A DNA stretch of 64,000 bases. Origin: FEN-299 sp963727765 (GTDB taxonomy: Bacteria; Acidobacteriota; Vicinamibacteria; Vicinamibacterales; Fen-181). The stretch's first letter is position 1, and every line of letters starts with the position of its first letter. Shown here piece by piece: positions 37,907-45,452 of the stretch. The position numbers and the translations under genes are program-made. The stretch lies in the NCBI GenBank assembly GCA_963727765.1, contig CAVSGZ010000011.1, positions 146,261 to 210,260 of the forward strand, given 5' to 3'. The notes under the pieces were generated by a model. The model was given only the letters and a program-made list of their open reading frames with translations, ran no database searches and had not been told where the DNA came from.

Positions 37907-38882
37907 TCCCGGCGAGCTTGTCGATGTCGATGTTCGCGCCCGACACGATGACCGCGGTCGTGCGCGATGGTGAGGGGATCCTTCCCTCCGCGACCGCTGC
38001 GACGCCCACGGCGCCCGCTCCCTCGGAGACCAGGTGATCGTAGCGGACCAGCCCGCGGATCGCGTCGCGCAGCTCGCGCTCGCCGACCATCGTCATGCGG
38101 CGAACCAGCGCCCGGACGATCGGAAACGCCAGGTTGTCGGGATCCATGTTGCCGGCCAGGCCGTCGGCCAGCGTCGGCCCCACGTCCACCTCGACGATCC
38201 GGCCCGCGGCCAAAGAGGCGGCGAACGGACGGGACGCTTCGACTTCGACGCCGACAATCTCGACGGCTGGACGAACCATGCTGGCGGCCGCCGCGACGCC
38301 AGCCAGCAGGCCGCCCCCGCCGACCGGCACGACGATCCGATCGACGGCCGGCAGGTCTTCAAGGATCTCGAGCGCGATGGTGCCAATCGCCGCAATCAGG
38401 TCCGGGTGGCTGTAGGCCGAGACGAAGTGCGCGCCCGTGTCGGCCGCGAACCGCTTGGCCATCAGCTCCGACTCCTCGTAGGTGCCGGCCTCGGCGTGCA
38501 GCTCGGCGCCATGGCGCCGGATCGCGTCGAGCTTGGCGGCCGGCGCGTGTCTCGGCGTGAAGACCACGGTTCGAAGGCCGGCGCGCTCGGCGGCCCAGGC
38601 GAGCGCCCGGCCGTGGTTGCCGGCCGACGCGGTGACCAGGCACGGCAGCGGCTGGCCCGCGCGATGGCGCTCGATGAGCGCGAGGACCGCGTTGATCGCG
38701 CCGCGCGCCTTGAACGAACTCGTAACCTGCAGCGATTCGAGCTTGAGGTGGACGTCGCCTTCGGCCGCGTCGCTGAGCCAACCTGAGCGCACGAGAGGCG
38801 TTCGGTAGAGATGCGGCCGCGCCCGGGCGCGGGCGGCGTTGATGTCGTCGAGGGCTGGCATCGCCGGAATCGGCCGGTTCAT
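37887..38882 (-). CDS. threonine ammonia-lyase / serine dehydratase-family enzyme
   Basis: About 331 residues, PLP fold type II. The Schiff-base lysine is in VTSSFKARGAINAV, the phosphate-binding loop in VPVGGGGLLAG, and the substrate loop in TASAGNHGRALAW. It would convert threonine to 2-oxobutyrate and ammonia. There is no ACT regulatory domain, so it resembles the catabolic or racemase-like short forms. The ATG at 38882 is chosen because a TATGAT box lies exactly seven bases upstream, within the divergent promoter shared with the MBL hydrolase. Confidence 0.87.
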   Translation of the reverse strand: MNRPIPAMPALDDINAARARARPHLYRTPLVRSGWLSDAAEGDVHLKLESLQVTSSFKARGAINAVLALIERHRAGQPLPCLVTASAGNHGRALAWAAERAGLRTVVFTPRHAPAAKLDAIRRHGAELHAEAGTYEESELMAKRFAADTGAHFVSAYSHPDLIAAIGTIALEILEDLPAVDRIVVPVGGGGLLAGVAAAASMVRPAVEIVGVEVEASRPFAASLAAGRIVEVDVGPTLADGLAGNMDPDNLAFPIVRALVRRMTMVGERELRDAIRGLVRYDHLVSEGAGAVGVAAVAEGRIPSPSRTTAVIVSGANIDIDKLAGIIGSEG

Positions 38883-38900
38883 AGCAGGTATCATAGCGGC
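38883..38900. promoter_or_regulatory. overlapping divergent leaderless promoters
   Basis: Only 18 bases separate the two divergent start codons. Read forward, TATCAT (38889-38894) lies six bases before the ATG at 38901. Read in reverse, TATGAT (38895-38890) lies seven bases before the ATG at 38882. The two -10-like boxes share five bases, so the two promoters should exclude each other and both messages would lack a leader. Confidence 0.6.
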
Positions 38901-39545
38901 ATGCTGCTCGAGATCCGCGATGCGCCGCCATTTCACAAGAACGGCTACGTGCTGGCCTGCGAAGAGACGCGGGAAGGCGTGCTGATCGATCCCGGCGACG
39001 AGGTGGACCAGTTGCTGCGCGTGGTCGCCGACCGACAACTGGTGATTCGCTGGATCCTGCTCACCCACGCGCACGTCGACCACGTCTCCGGGACCGCGCG
39101 GGCGAAGGAGGCGACAAGGGCGCCGGTCTGCCTCCACCGCGCCGACCTGGTGACTTACGAGCACGCCGTCCAGCAGGGCGCGTTCTTCGGCCTCGACATC
39201 GAGCCGCCGCCGCCGGTCGACGTGTTCTACGACCTGTCGGCCCCGATCGAGTTCGGCACGCTGTCGGCCCGCGTACTCCACACGCCGGGCCACACGCCGG
39301 GCGGCGTCTGCGTGCTCGTCGGGCCTGCCGGGGCCCCGGGCACGGACCTGTTCGCTGGAGACACGCTGTTTGCGGGGTCGATCGGCAGGACCGACCTGCC
39401 CGGGGGCGACTACGACACGCTGATCGGATCGATTCGAGAGGTGCTGCTCGCGCTGCCCGATGACCTCGCGGTGCATCCCGGGCACGGCCCGGCAACGACG
39501 ATCGGGCGGGAGAGAAGGACGAATCCGTTTCTCGCGGGCGCCTGA
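38901..39545 (+). CDS. MBL-fold hydrolase (glyoxalase II-like)
   Basis: 214 residues with the metallo-beta-lactamase fold. Metal ligands are visible in LLTHAHVDHVSG, then VLHTPGHTPGG, FAGDTLF and VHPGHGP. It resembles hydroxyacylglutathione hydrolase or YcbL/persulfide-dioxygenase relatives that hydrolyse thioesters. The ATG at 38901 lies six bases after a TATCAT box. Its neighbour across the shared promoter is the threonine dehydratase. The exact substrate is not determined. Confidence 0.85.
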   Translation: MLLEIRDAPPFHKNGYVLACEETREGVLIDPGDEVDQLLRVVADRQLVIRWILLTHAHVDHVSGTARAKEATRAPVCLHRADLVTYEHAVQQGAFFGLDIEPPPPVDVFYDLSAPIEFGTLSARVLHTPGHTPGGVCVLVGPAGAPGTDLFAGDTLFAGSIGRTDLPGGDYDTLIGSIREVLLALPDDLAVHPGHGPATTIGRERRTNPFLAGA

Positions 39546-39549
39546 TTCC

Positions 39550-39591
39550 GGCCTTCGGCCGTCAGCCATCAGCCGTCAGCCGTCGGGCATC
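39550..39591. repeat. heptamer array, units AGCCGTC
   Basis: Six abutting heptamers: GGCCTTC, GGCCGTC, AGCCATC, AGCCGTC, AGCCGTC, GGGCATC. The last unit runs into the minus-strand stop codon of the FHA gene (39590-39592). Confidence 0.78.
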
Positions 39592-39895
39592 AGTTGGGCG
39601 CCTCGCTGACCTCGAGCTCGATGCGTCCGACCCGAACGCGGTCTCCCGCCACCAGCGTCGACCTCTTCACGCGCTTGCCGTTCACGAACGTGCCGTTCGT
39701 GCTGTCGAGATCCACGACCTCGAGCGCACCGGCCGCGCCGGCCATGAACCGGCAGTGCAGGCGCGACACCAGCGCTTCATCGACGATGAAATCGGCACGG
39801 GTCGCGCGTCCGAGCGTCTTCATCCCTCCGGCCCGCAGCCGAAAGGTCAGTCGGTCGTCGCCGCCGTCGGCGGCCGTCGTCCGGAGGATCCACAT
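39590..39895 (-). CDS. small FHA-domain protein
   Basis: 101 residues made almost entirely of one forkhead-associated domain, a phosphothreonine-binding fold. Signature residues are TLGRATRADFIVDEALVSRLHCRF and DLDSTNGTFVNGKRV; the GR, S-R-H and N-G positions are all kept. It could read the output of a Ser/Thr kinase, but the only kinase-like gene nearby lacks catalytic residues. It ends two bases from the hydrolase gene stop region upstream, so co-transcription with that gene is likely. Confidence 0.9.
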   Translation of the reverse strand: MWILRTTAADGGDDRLTFRLRAGGMKTLGRATRADFIVDEALVSRLHCRFMAGAAGALEVVDLDSTNGTFVNGKRVKRSTLVAGDRVRVGRIELEVSEAPN

Positions 39896-39896
39896 C

Positions 39897-41564
39897 CTAG
39901 CGGGCTCCCATCGTGTCCCCGAGCCACGCGCCGATCGCGGCGGCGACGTCGGGGCTGACCTCCCTGCTGGAGAGGTGGTCGTATTCGTCCATCTCGCCAG
40001 TCGGGGCAGGCACCAGCAGGTGATTGAGCGGCGGCAGCTTCACGACCTTCACCGCCTCGCCGGCCTTGCCCTTCCGGGCCCGCGCGATCGCTTCCAGCCT
40101 GTCGGCATTGACCGGCGCCACTTCGCGGTCCATGCCCCCCTGGACGATCAGGATCGGCTGATCGCTCTTCCTGAGGACCTTCGCCGGGTCGAAGCCGAGG
40201 AAGCTGCGGAACCACGGCGTGTCCGCCCCGCGGCGCAGGTCGGCAGGCAGATTCTCGAGCCCCTGGCCCGTGAGCACCGCCTGGTGGAGCCGCTGCTGCA
40301 GTTCGATCTTCGCGCGCCGGTCCGCCTCCGGGACCTTCATCAGGCCCAGCAGATGCTCCTGCTGCTCGAGGATGAAGGCGTCGCCGGTGAGGCCGGGCGC
40401 GGCGACCAGCACCAGGGCCGCAATCGAGCCCTCGCGCGACGCCGCGACGGCGGCCACCGCGCCCCCTTCGCCGTAGCCGAGCAGCGCCACCCGGCGGCGA
40501 TCGACGTCGGGGCGATGTTGGAGGAACTTCACCGCGGCGATGGCATCCTCGGCGTAGTCGTCGAGCGTCGTGGTCTCGGCGCGCCCGCCGCTCTGGCCCA
40601 CGCCGCGCTTGTCGTAGCGCACGACCACGAACCCCGCGTCGGCCAGCGCCGAGGCGAGCTGGCCGAAGATCGGGATGCCCGCCAGCATCTCTTCGCGGTC
40701 GGTCTGCGCCGACCCGCTCACGAGGACGATCGCCGGGCGGCGGCTGCCCTCAGCGGGCTTGGCCGCCGGCTGCGACAGCGTGCCGGTCAGGCTGAAGCCG
40801 TTGGCCGGGATGCTGATGCGCTCGTCGTTGGGCCTTGCGACCGGCTCGCGGCGCGAGGTGACCGAGGCGAGGTCCGAGCGGATGATGTCGAAGGCCCGCG
40901 CCGGCAGCGAGAAACGGAGCAGCCGGCCCGACGGATCGATCCAGAGTTCGATGCCGACCGGCCCATTCGGGCCCGGAAGCTCCAGCGCGTAGCGCCGGAT
41001 CTCGACCAGCGCGTCCGCGGTCCGCACCCGGTCCTCCGAGACGCTGGCGACCGACACAGTCGAGACCATTGCGGGTGGGACGTAGATGTTCACCCGGTCG
41101 CCGGCCTTGGCGCCGGAGAGACGCGCGGCCAGCGCCTCGTAGGCGCCGAAGAAGACGTCGGGCAGCAGCAGCGCGTCGGCCGCGATCTGATCGGTCTTGT
41201 TCCCGGGTCTGGTGCCCTGGATGAACTGTGTCGTCGCCGTCGTGCCCTGCACCGTCGTGCGCAGCATCAGCGCGTCGTCGCGGACGCTGCCGTCGATCAG
41301 GCAGTCGAGCGGCCGCCAGTCGGCCGTGTAACGGATCTCCGCCTGGCGGGCCACCAGGCGGATCGGCGGCCCGATCCGCTCGTCGCCGCTGATCGTGATT
41401 CCCTGCGGCGTACGGGCTACCGTCACCCTTTCGGCGCCGATGGCCACTCCCTGCAGGAACACGGTGAAGTTGGCGGTCTGGTCCTTGGGAACCTCTTGCG
41501 CGCGTCCCTGGCCCGCCATCAGCGCGAAGGCGAGCAGGGCGACGGTAAAATGAATGGTGCGCAT
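39897..41564 (-). CDS. exported alpha/beta hydrolase-fold protein without the nucleophile serine
   Basis: About 555 residues with a signal peptide (MRTIHFTVALLAFALMAGQGRAQ). The first half (to about 270) is an all-beta region of unknown type. The second half is an alpha/beta hydrolase domain (IVLVSGSAQTDREE, VVRYDKRGVGQS). The nucleophile elbow, normally GxSxG (GHSEGG in this family), reads GYGEGG, so position 365 is Gly. The later acid and histidine regions (VQGGMDREV, LPPLNHLLV) remain. It may be a binding protein or use another chemistry. The minus-strand ATG lies nine bases after a TATCCT box. Confidence 0.82.
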   Translation of the reverse strand: MRTIHFTVALLAFALMAGQGRAQEVPKDQTANFTVFLQGVAIGAERVTVARTPQGITISGDERIGPPIRLVARQAEIRYTADWRPLDCLIDGSVRDDALMLRTTVQGTTATTQFIQGTRPGNKTDQIAADALLLPDVFFGAYEALAARLSGAKAGDRVNIYVPPAMVSTVSVASVSEDRVRTADALVEIRRYALELPGPNGPVGIELWIDPSGRLLRFSLPARAFDIIRSDLASVTSRREPVARPNDERISIPANGFSLTGTLSQPAAKPAEGSRRPAIVLVSGSAQTDREEMLAGIPIFGQLASALADAGFVVVRYDKRGVGQSGGRAETTTLDDYAEDAIAAVKFLQHRPDVDRRRVALLGYGEGGAVAAVAASREGSIAALVLVAAPGLTGDAFILEQQEHLLGLMKVPEADRRAKIELQQRLHQAVLTGQGLENLPADLRRGADTPWFRSFLGFDPAKVLRKSDQPILIVQGGMDREVAPVNADRLEAIARARKGKAGEAVKVVKLPPLNHLLVPAPTGEMDEYDHLSSREVSPDVAAAIGAWLGDTMGAR

Positions 41565-41624
41565 GACCACCAAAGGATAGCATCGGGCCGCGAGCGGCAC
41601 GCAACAAACGCAGTGGGGGAGACG

Positions 41625-42653
41625 ATGCAAGTGGGGGCCGGGTACGGGGCGGCAAGAGAGTCGGCGGCGGTGTTCGACCGTTCGGCGCGCGGCAAGATCG
41701 CGGTGGCCGGGGCAGACCGGCGGGCTTACCTGCACGCGATGCTGACCAACGACGTCCTGTCGCTCCAGGCCGGCGGCGGCTGCTACGCGGCCTACCTCAC
41801 GCCACAGGGGCGGATGATCGCCGACATGGTCGTGCTCGACCTCGGGGACATGATCCTGCTCGACCTCGACCGGTCGGTCGCGGCCGAGGTGCTGGCGAAG
41901 CTCGACCAGTTCGTGTTCGGCGAGGACGTGAAGTTCGGCGACCTCAGCGACGCCTTCGGCAAGCTCGTCGTGGCGGGCCCGGCTGCGGCATCGGTCGTCG
42001 CCGCCATCATCGAGCGTCCCGGCGCGGCTCCGCTGGCGGACCGGGACCTGGCAGGGTGGACTCCGTTCCACAACCTCCGCGCCAGCTTCCGCGGCCAGGT
42101 CGTCGTCCTCTCCGCGGCAGACGAGTTGGGCGTGGCGGCGTTCGACCTCTACGTCGAGCGGCCGCATCTGGAACAGTTGTCCTCGGCGCTCGCAGCACAG
42201 GGCGCCACGCAGGCCGATGCGCAGGACTGGGAGACACTGCGCGTCGAGGCCGGGCGCCCGGCGTTCGGCGCCGACATGGACAGCACGACGATTCCGCTCG
42301 AGGCGGGCCTCGAGTCGAGGGCGATCAGCTTCACGAAGGGGTGCTACCCAGGCCAGGAAGTCGTGAGCCGAGTCGTGCATCGCGGCCACGGACGGATCGC
42401 GCGGAAGATCGTCGGGCTGGCGGTGGGCGGGACCGAGGTTCCCTCCGCCGGCGACCCGCTGCGATCGGAAGACCGCGGGGCCGGGCGCGTCACGAGCGCC
42501 GTGTGGTCGCCTCGCATGAACGCGCCGATCGCGCTGGCGATGGTCCAGCGGGATTTCTTCGAACCCGGCACCGAGCTGACCGTCGTCCACGACGGACGCG
42601 CGATCGCGGCGCGGGTCACCCAGCTCCCGTTCGTGCCGAGGGCGGAAGGCTGA
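41625..42653 (+). CDS. ygfZ: YgfZ/GcvT-family folate-binding protein
   Basis: About 342 residues related to glycine-cleavage T protein. The C-terminal half carries KGCYPGQEVVSR, the YgfZ signature whose cysteine is important for repair and assembly of some Fe-S enzymes with tetrahydrofolate. LHAMLTNDV near residue 35 is also typical. Its TGA stop is formed by the first unit of a heptamer array (GGCTGAC). The ATG at 41625 follows GGGGGAG. It is divergent from the hydrolase at 41564. Confidence 0.88.
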   Translation: MQVGAGYGAARESAAVFDRSARGKIAVAGADRRAYLHAMLTNDVLSLQAGGGCYAAYLTPQGRMIADMVVLDLGDMILLDLDRSVAAEVLAKLDQFVFGEDVKFGDLSDAFGKLVVAGPAAASVVAAIIERPGAAPLADRDLAGWTPFHNLRASFRGQVVVLSAADELGVAAFDLYVERPHLEQLSSALAAQGATQADAQDWETLRVEAGRPAFGADMDSTTIPLEAGLESRAISFTKGCYPGQEVVSRVVHRGHGRIARKIVGLAVGGTEVPSAGDPLRSEDRGAGRVTSAVWSPRMNAPIALAMVQRDFFEPGTELTVVHDGRAIAARVTQLPFVPRAEG

Positions 42654-42731
42654 CGACTGACGGCCGAAGGCCCGATCACGCGTGACATCGGTGACAAGGC
42701 CGTCAGCCATCGGCCGTCGGTCGTCAGCCGG
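42648..42731. repeat. heptamer inverted-arm array that supplies both flanking stop codons
   Basis: The left arm has GGCTGAC, GACTGAC and GGCCGAA-type units. The core is TCACGCGTGACATCGGTGAC (42676-42695). The right arm has GGCCGTC, AGCCATC, GGCCGTC and GGTCGTC units. The stop of the plus-strand YgfZ gene (42651-42653) and of the minus-strand mutY (42724-42726) both lie in outer repeat units. Confidence 0.83.
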
Positions 42732-43833
42732 ATCGCGCCAACCGCCTGACCAGCTCCCGGTCCGCGGGCGGGAACTCCAGTGTCGGCAGCGTTCGGCGTG
42801 AGACCCAGCGGATCTCCTGCCCCAGCAGCGGCCGCGGCTTGCCGGCCAGGTCGCACCTGAAGAACCGGAGATCGAGGACGCGGTCCTTGTAGTCGTAGGT
42901 CGTCCGGTAGATCTCCTCGTGCACGACCCCGGCGACACCGAGCTCCTCGCGCAGTTCCCGCAGCAGGCAATCCCGCGCCGATTCGCCCGGCTCGCACTTG
43001 CCGCCGGGGAACTCCCACCGGCCGCCCATGTGCGAGCCTTCGAGCCGCCGCGCGACGAGCAGCCGGCCGCGGCGCTCGACAACCGCCGCCGTCACCACGA
43101 CGGAGCGTCTCCGCCGGCGCCTGGCGGGGCCGCCGCCACCCGCGCTGCCGTCGAGCGGGTAGGACGCGCAGCCCTGAGCCATCGGGCAGTCCGAGCAGCG
43201 CGGTTTCCTGGCCGGGCAGACAAGCGCCCCGAAGTCCATGAGCGCCTGGTTGAAGTCGAACACGCGCCTTCGCGGCAGGACCGCGTGCGCGATCTTCCAG
43301 AGGTGTGCGCGCGCGGCGTGCGACTTCGGATCGCCCGTGCCGACGAAGACGCGGAACAGCACGCGCGCGACGTTGGTGTCGAGAATCGCGGATCGCTCGC
43401 CGAAGGCGAAGCTGCGGATCGCGCCGGCCGTGTATCGGCCGATTCCCTTGAACGAGAGCAGCGTGGCTTCGTCCGACGGCAGCGTGCCGCCGTAGCGCGC
43501 CACCGCCTCGCGGGCGATCGAGTGCAGCCGCCGCGGGCGGATGTTGTAGCCCAGCGGGTACCAGGTCTCGACGGCCTCCTCGACCGGCCTGGCGGCCAGT
43601 TCCGCCAGGGAGGGGAAGCGGCCGAGCCACTCGTGGTACTTCGGCAGCACGCGGTCGACCTGCGTCTGCTGAAGCATGATCTCCGACACCAGGATGTGAT
43701 ACGGATCGGTGGCGTAGCGCCAGGGCAGGTCGCGCCCGTTCCTGTCGTACCACGTCAGCAGGCGCCGCCTGAATGCCTGCATCGCGCGCGCCGCGGGCAT
43801 CTTCCTTGCCGATATCCGTTTCCGTTTCGCCAC
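42724..43833 (-). CDS. mutY: A/G-specific adenine glycosylase
   Basis: About 369 residues. It removes adenine opposite 8-oxoguanine. The catalytic Glu is in SEIMLQQTQV, the HhH-GPD motif in LLSFKGIGRYTAGAI with the Asp in AILDTNVAR, and the 4Fe-4S cluster in CPARKPRCSDCPMAQGC. A C-terminal NUDIX-like domain recognises the lesion and here even keeps a complete NUDIX box (GGKCEPGESARD then RELREELGV), which is unusual for MutY and suggests possible hydrolase activity. The GTG at 43833 is preferred because AGGAAGGG lies just upstream. Confidence 0.9.
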   Translation of the reverse strand: MAKRKRISARKMPAARAMQAFRRRLLTWYDRNGRDLPWRYATDPYHILVSEIMLQQTQVDRVLPKYHEWLGRFPSLAELAARPVEEAVETWYPLGYNIRPRRLHSIAREAVARYGGTLPSDEATLLSFKGIGRYTAGAIRSFAFGERSAILDTNVARVLFRVFVGTGDPKSHAARAHLWKIAHAVLPRRRVFDFNQALMDFGALVCPARKPRCSDCPMAQGCASYPLDGSAGGGGPARRRRRRSVVVTAAVVERRGRLLVARRLEGSHMGGRWEFPGGKCEPGESARDCLLRELREELGVAGVVHEEIYRTTYDYKDRVLDLRFFRCDLAGKPRPLLGQEIRWVSRRTLPTLEFPPADRELVRRLARSG

Positions 43834-43892
43834 TCGTGGCCCTTCCTGCCGCGTCCGCGGCCTGCCCGCCGTCACTCTACCCGATCCCGTGC

Positions 43893-43905
43893 CATAATTC
43901 TCCCG
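43893..43905 (+). promoter_or_regulatory. leaderless promoter of the PduO-type gene
   Basis: A CATAAT box (43893-43898) lies seven bases before the GTG start at 43906, leaving no room for a ribosome-binding site. Confidence 0.5.
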
Positions 43906-44445
43906 GTGAAAATCTACACTCGGACCGGTGACGGCGGCGAGACGGCGCTGTTCGACGGGCGGAGGGTGTCGAAGGCCGACCTGCGCGTGGACGCCTACGG
44001 CGAGATCGACGAGCTGAACGCCGCGCTCGGCGTTGCCCTCGCGGCCCCTGTCGCGCCGGACCTGGCGGCGATGCTCGAGCAGATCCAGCGCGACCTGTTT
44101 GCGGTGGGCGGCACGCTTGCCGACCCGGCGCACCGGGTGGCCGAGCGCGTGCAGAAGATGGCGGTGGCGCCCGCGGATGTCAGCCGACTCGAGCAGTGGA
44201 TCGATCAGCTGGAAGCCGGTCTGCCCGCGCTCAGGTACTTCATCCTGCCGGGCGGTTCGGCGCCGGGCGCGGCCCTCCACCTGGCGCGCACGATCTGCCG
44301 GCGGGCCGAGCGGCGCGTGGTGTCGCTCGGGGCGGGCGAAGTCGACCCGGTTCTGCTCGCCTACGTCAACCGTCTCTCCGACTTCCTGTTCGTCGCGGCG
44401 CGGACGGCTAACCACCGCGCGGGAGTCGCCGAAAGAAAATGGTGA
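43906..44445 (+). CDS. PduO-type cob(I)alamin adenosyltransferase
   Basis: 179 residues. The N-terminal ATP-binding signature TRTGDGGETALFDG is intact, and RRAERRVVSL with YVNRLSDFLFVAAR are the conserved helix motifs of the trimeric PduO/MMAB family. It makes adenosylcobalamin. The GTG start follows a CATAAT box directly and appears leaderless. The stop overlaps the hpnC ATG by seven bases, an odd pairing with squalene genes that may simply be co-transcription. Confidence 0.9.
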   Translation: MKIYTRTGDGGETALFDGRRVSKADLRVDAYGEIDELNAALGVALAAPVAPDLAAMLEQIQRDLFAVGGTLADPAHRVAERVQKMAVAPADVSRLEQWIDQLEAGLPALRYFILPGGSAPGAALHLARTICRRAERRVVSLGAGEVDPVLLAYVNRLSDFLFVAARTANHRAGVAERKW

Positions 44446-45452
44446 CCGGGCTGGCCGAGGCCTACGCGACCTGCGCGCGGATCGCGCGCGACCACTACGA
44501 GAACTTTCCCGTCGCCTCGTGGCTGCTGCCGCGCGGCATGCGGCCGCACGTGGCCGCCGTCTACGCGTTCGCCCGGACGGCCGACGACTTCGCGGATGAA
44601 GGCAGCCGCTCGCCGGAAGAGCGGCTGGCGCTGATTCAGGATTGGCATGACCGGTTGATGACATGTGCCTTGTACAACACAGGCCTCAAGGCCTGTGCCG
44701 ACCGATGCATCACAGGCAGCGGCACCCCTGCCCAGGACCCATCAGTTGGCACAGGGCTTCAGCCATGTGCGGACCCTGACTTGGGTACTGCTGCCTGTCA
44801 TTCAACGGTTGCCACAGGACTTCAGTCCTGTGCTGCTGCGAACGAGATCTTCACCGCGCTCGGCGCTACAATCCACGCCTGTCGGCTCCCGGTCTTGCTG
44901 TTCGACGACCTGCTGAGCGCCTTTCGGCAGGACGTGACGACCACGCGGTACGAGACCTGGGACGACGTGCTCGACTACTGCCGGCGCTCGGCGAACCCGG
45001 TGGGGCGGCTGGTCCTCGGGATCGCGGGCGTCGAGGACGAGGCGCTCGCGCGCTCGTCCGACGCGTTCTGCACGGCGCTGCAGCTCACCAATTTCTGGCA
45101 GGATCTGAAGAGCGACTGGCGGCAGGGGAGACTCTACGTCCCGCTCCAGGACTGCCGGCGCGCGGGTGCGGAGTTCGGGGATCTCGACGCCGGCCGGTTG
45201 ACGCCGGCCTGGCGCGCGGTGCTTCGCGCAGCAGGTGAGAGGACGGCGGCGCTGTTCGAGCAGGGCCGCATCGTGTGCGACGGGGTCGGCGGTCGCCTGG
45301 GCTTCGAGCTCCGGCTGACATGCCTCGGGGGCCGGCGGATCCTGTCGCGGCTGGAGAGTGACGACTACGATGTGTTCCACCGGAGGCCGGCGCTTGGCGC
45401 GCCGGATGTGCCGGCGCTGCTATGGCAGGCATTGACGTGGCGGGCACGATGA
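44439..45452 (+). CDS. hpnC: squalene synthase HpnC with an in-frame palindromic insertion
   Basis: 337 residues, longer than usual for HpnC (about 270-300). It converts presqualene diphosphate to hydroxysqualene in the HpnCDE route. The first Asp-rich motif is in FARTADDFADE and the second in LTNFWQDLKSDW. Between DWHDRLM and EIFTALGATI, where relatives have a short loop, about 60 residues (76-136) are inserted. They contain three related peptides, TGLKACAD, TGLQPCAD and TGLQSCAA, each encoded by a DNA hairpin. The frame stays open, so the protein may still be made with an extra loop. HpnD and HpnE follow. Confidence 0.88.
   Translation: MVTGLAEAYATCARIARDHYENFPVASWLLPRGMRPHVAAVYAFARTADDFADEGSRSPEERLALIQDWHDRLMTCALYNTGLKACADRCITGSGTPAQDPSVGTGLQPCADPDLGTAACHSTVATGLQSCAAANEIFTALGATIHACRLPVLLFDDLLSAFRQDVTTTRYETWDDVLDYCRRSANPVGRLVLGIAGVEDEALARSSDAFCTALQLTNFWQDLKSDWRQGRLYVPLQDCRRAGAEFGDLDAGRLTPAWRAVLRAAGERTAALFEQGRIVCDGVGGRLGFELRLTCLGGRRILSRLESDDYDVFHRRPALGAPDVPALLWQALTWRAR
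44679..44833. mobile_element. nested palindromic element inside hpnC
   Basis: Three hairpins: CACAGGCCT/AGGCCTGTG (44679-44698), GCACAGGGCT/AGCCATGTGC (44750-44771, one mismatch) and CACAGGACT/AGTCCTGTG (44814-44833). The left and right thirds are also inverted copies of each other: ACAGGCAGC at 44714 has its complement at 44791, and GCCGACCGATGCAT resembles the complement of the matching right-hand stretch. The whole is thus one imperfect inverted repeat of about 155-165 bp. The hairpins match the intergenic one at 6259. Confidence 0.78.
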
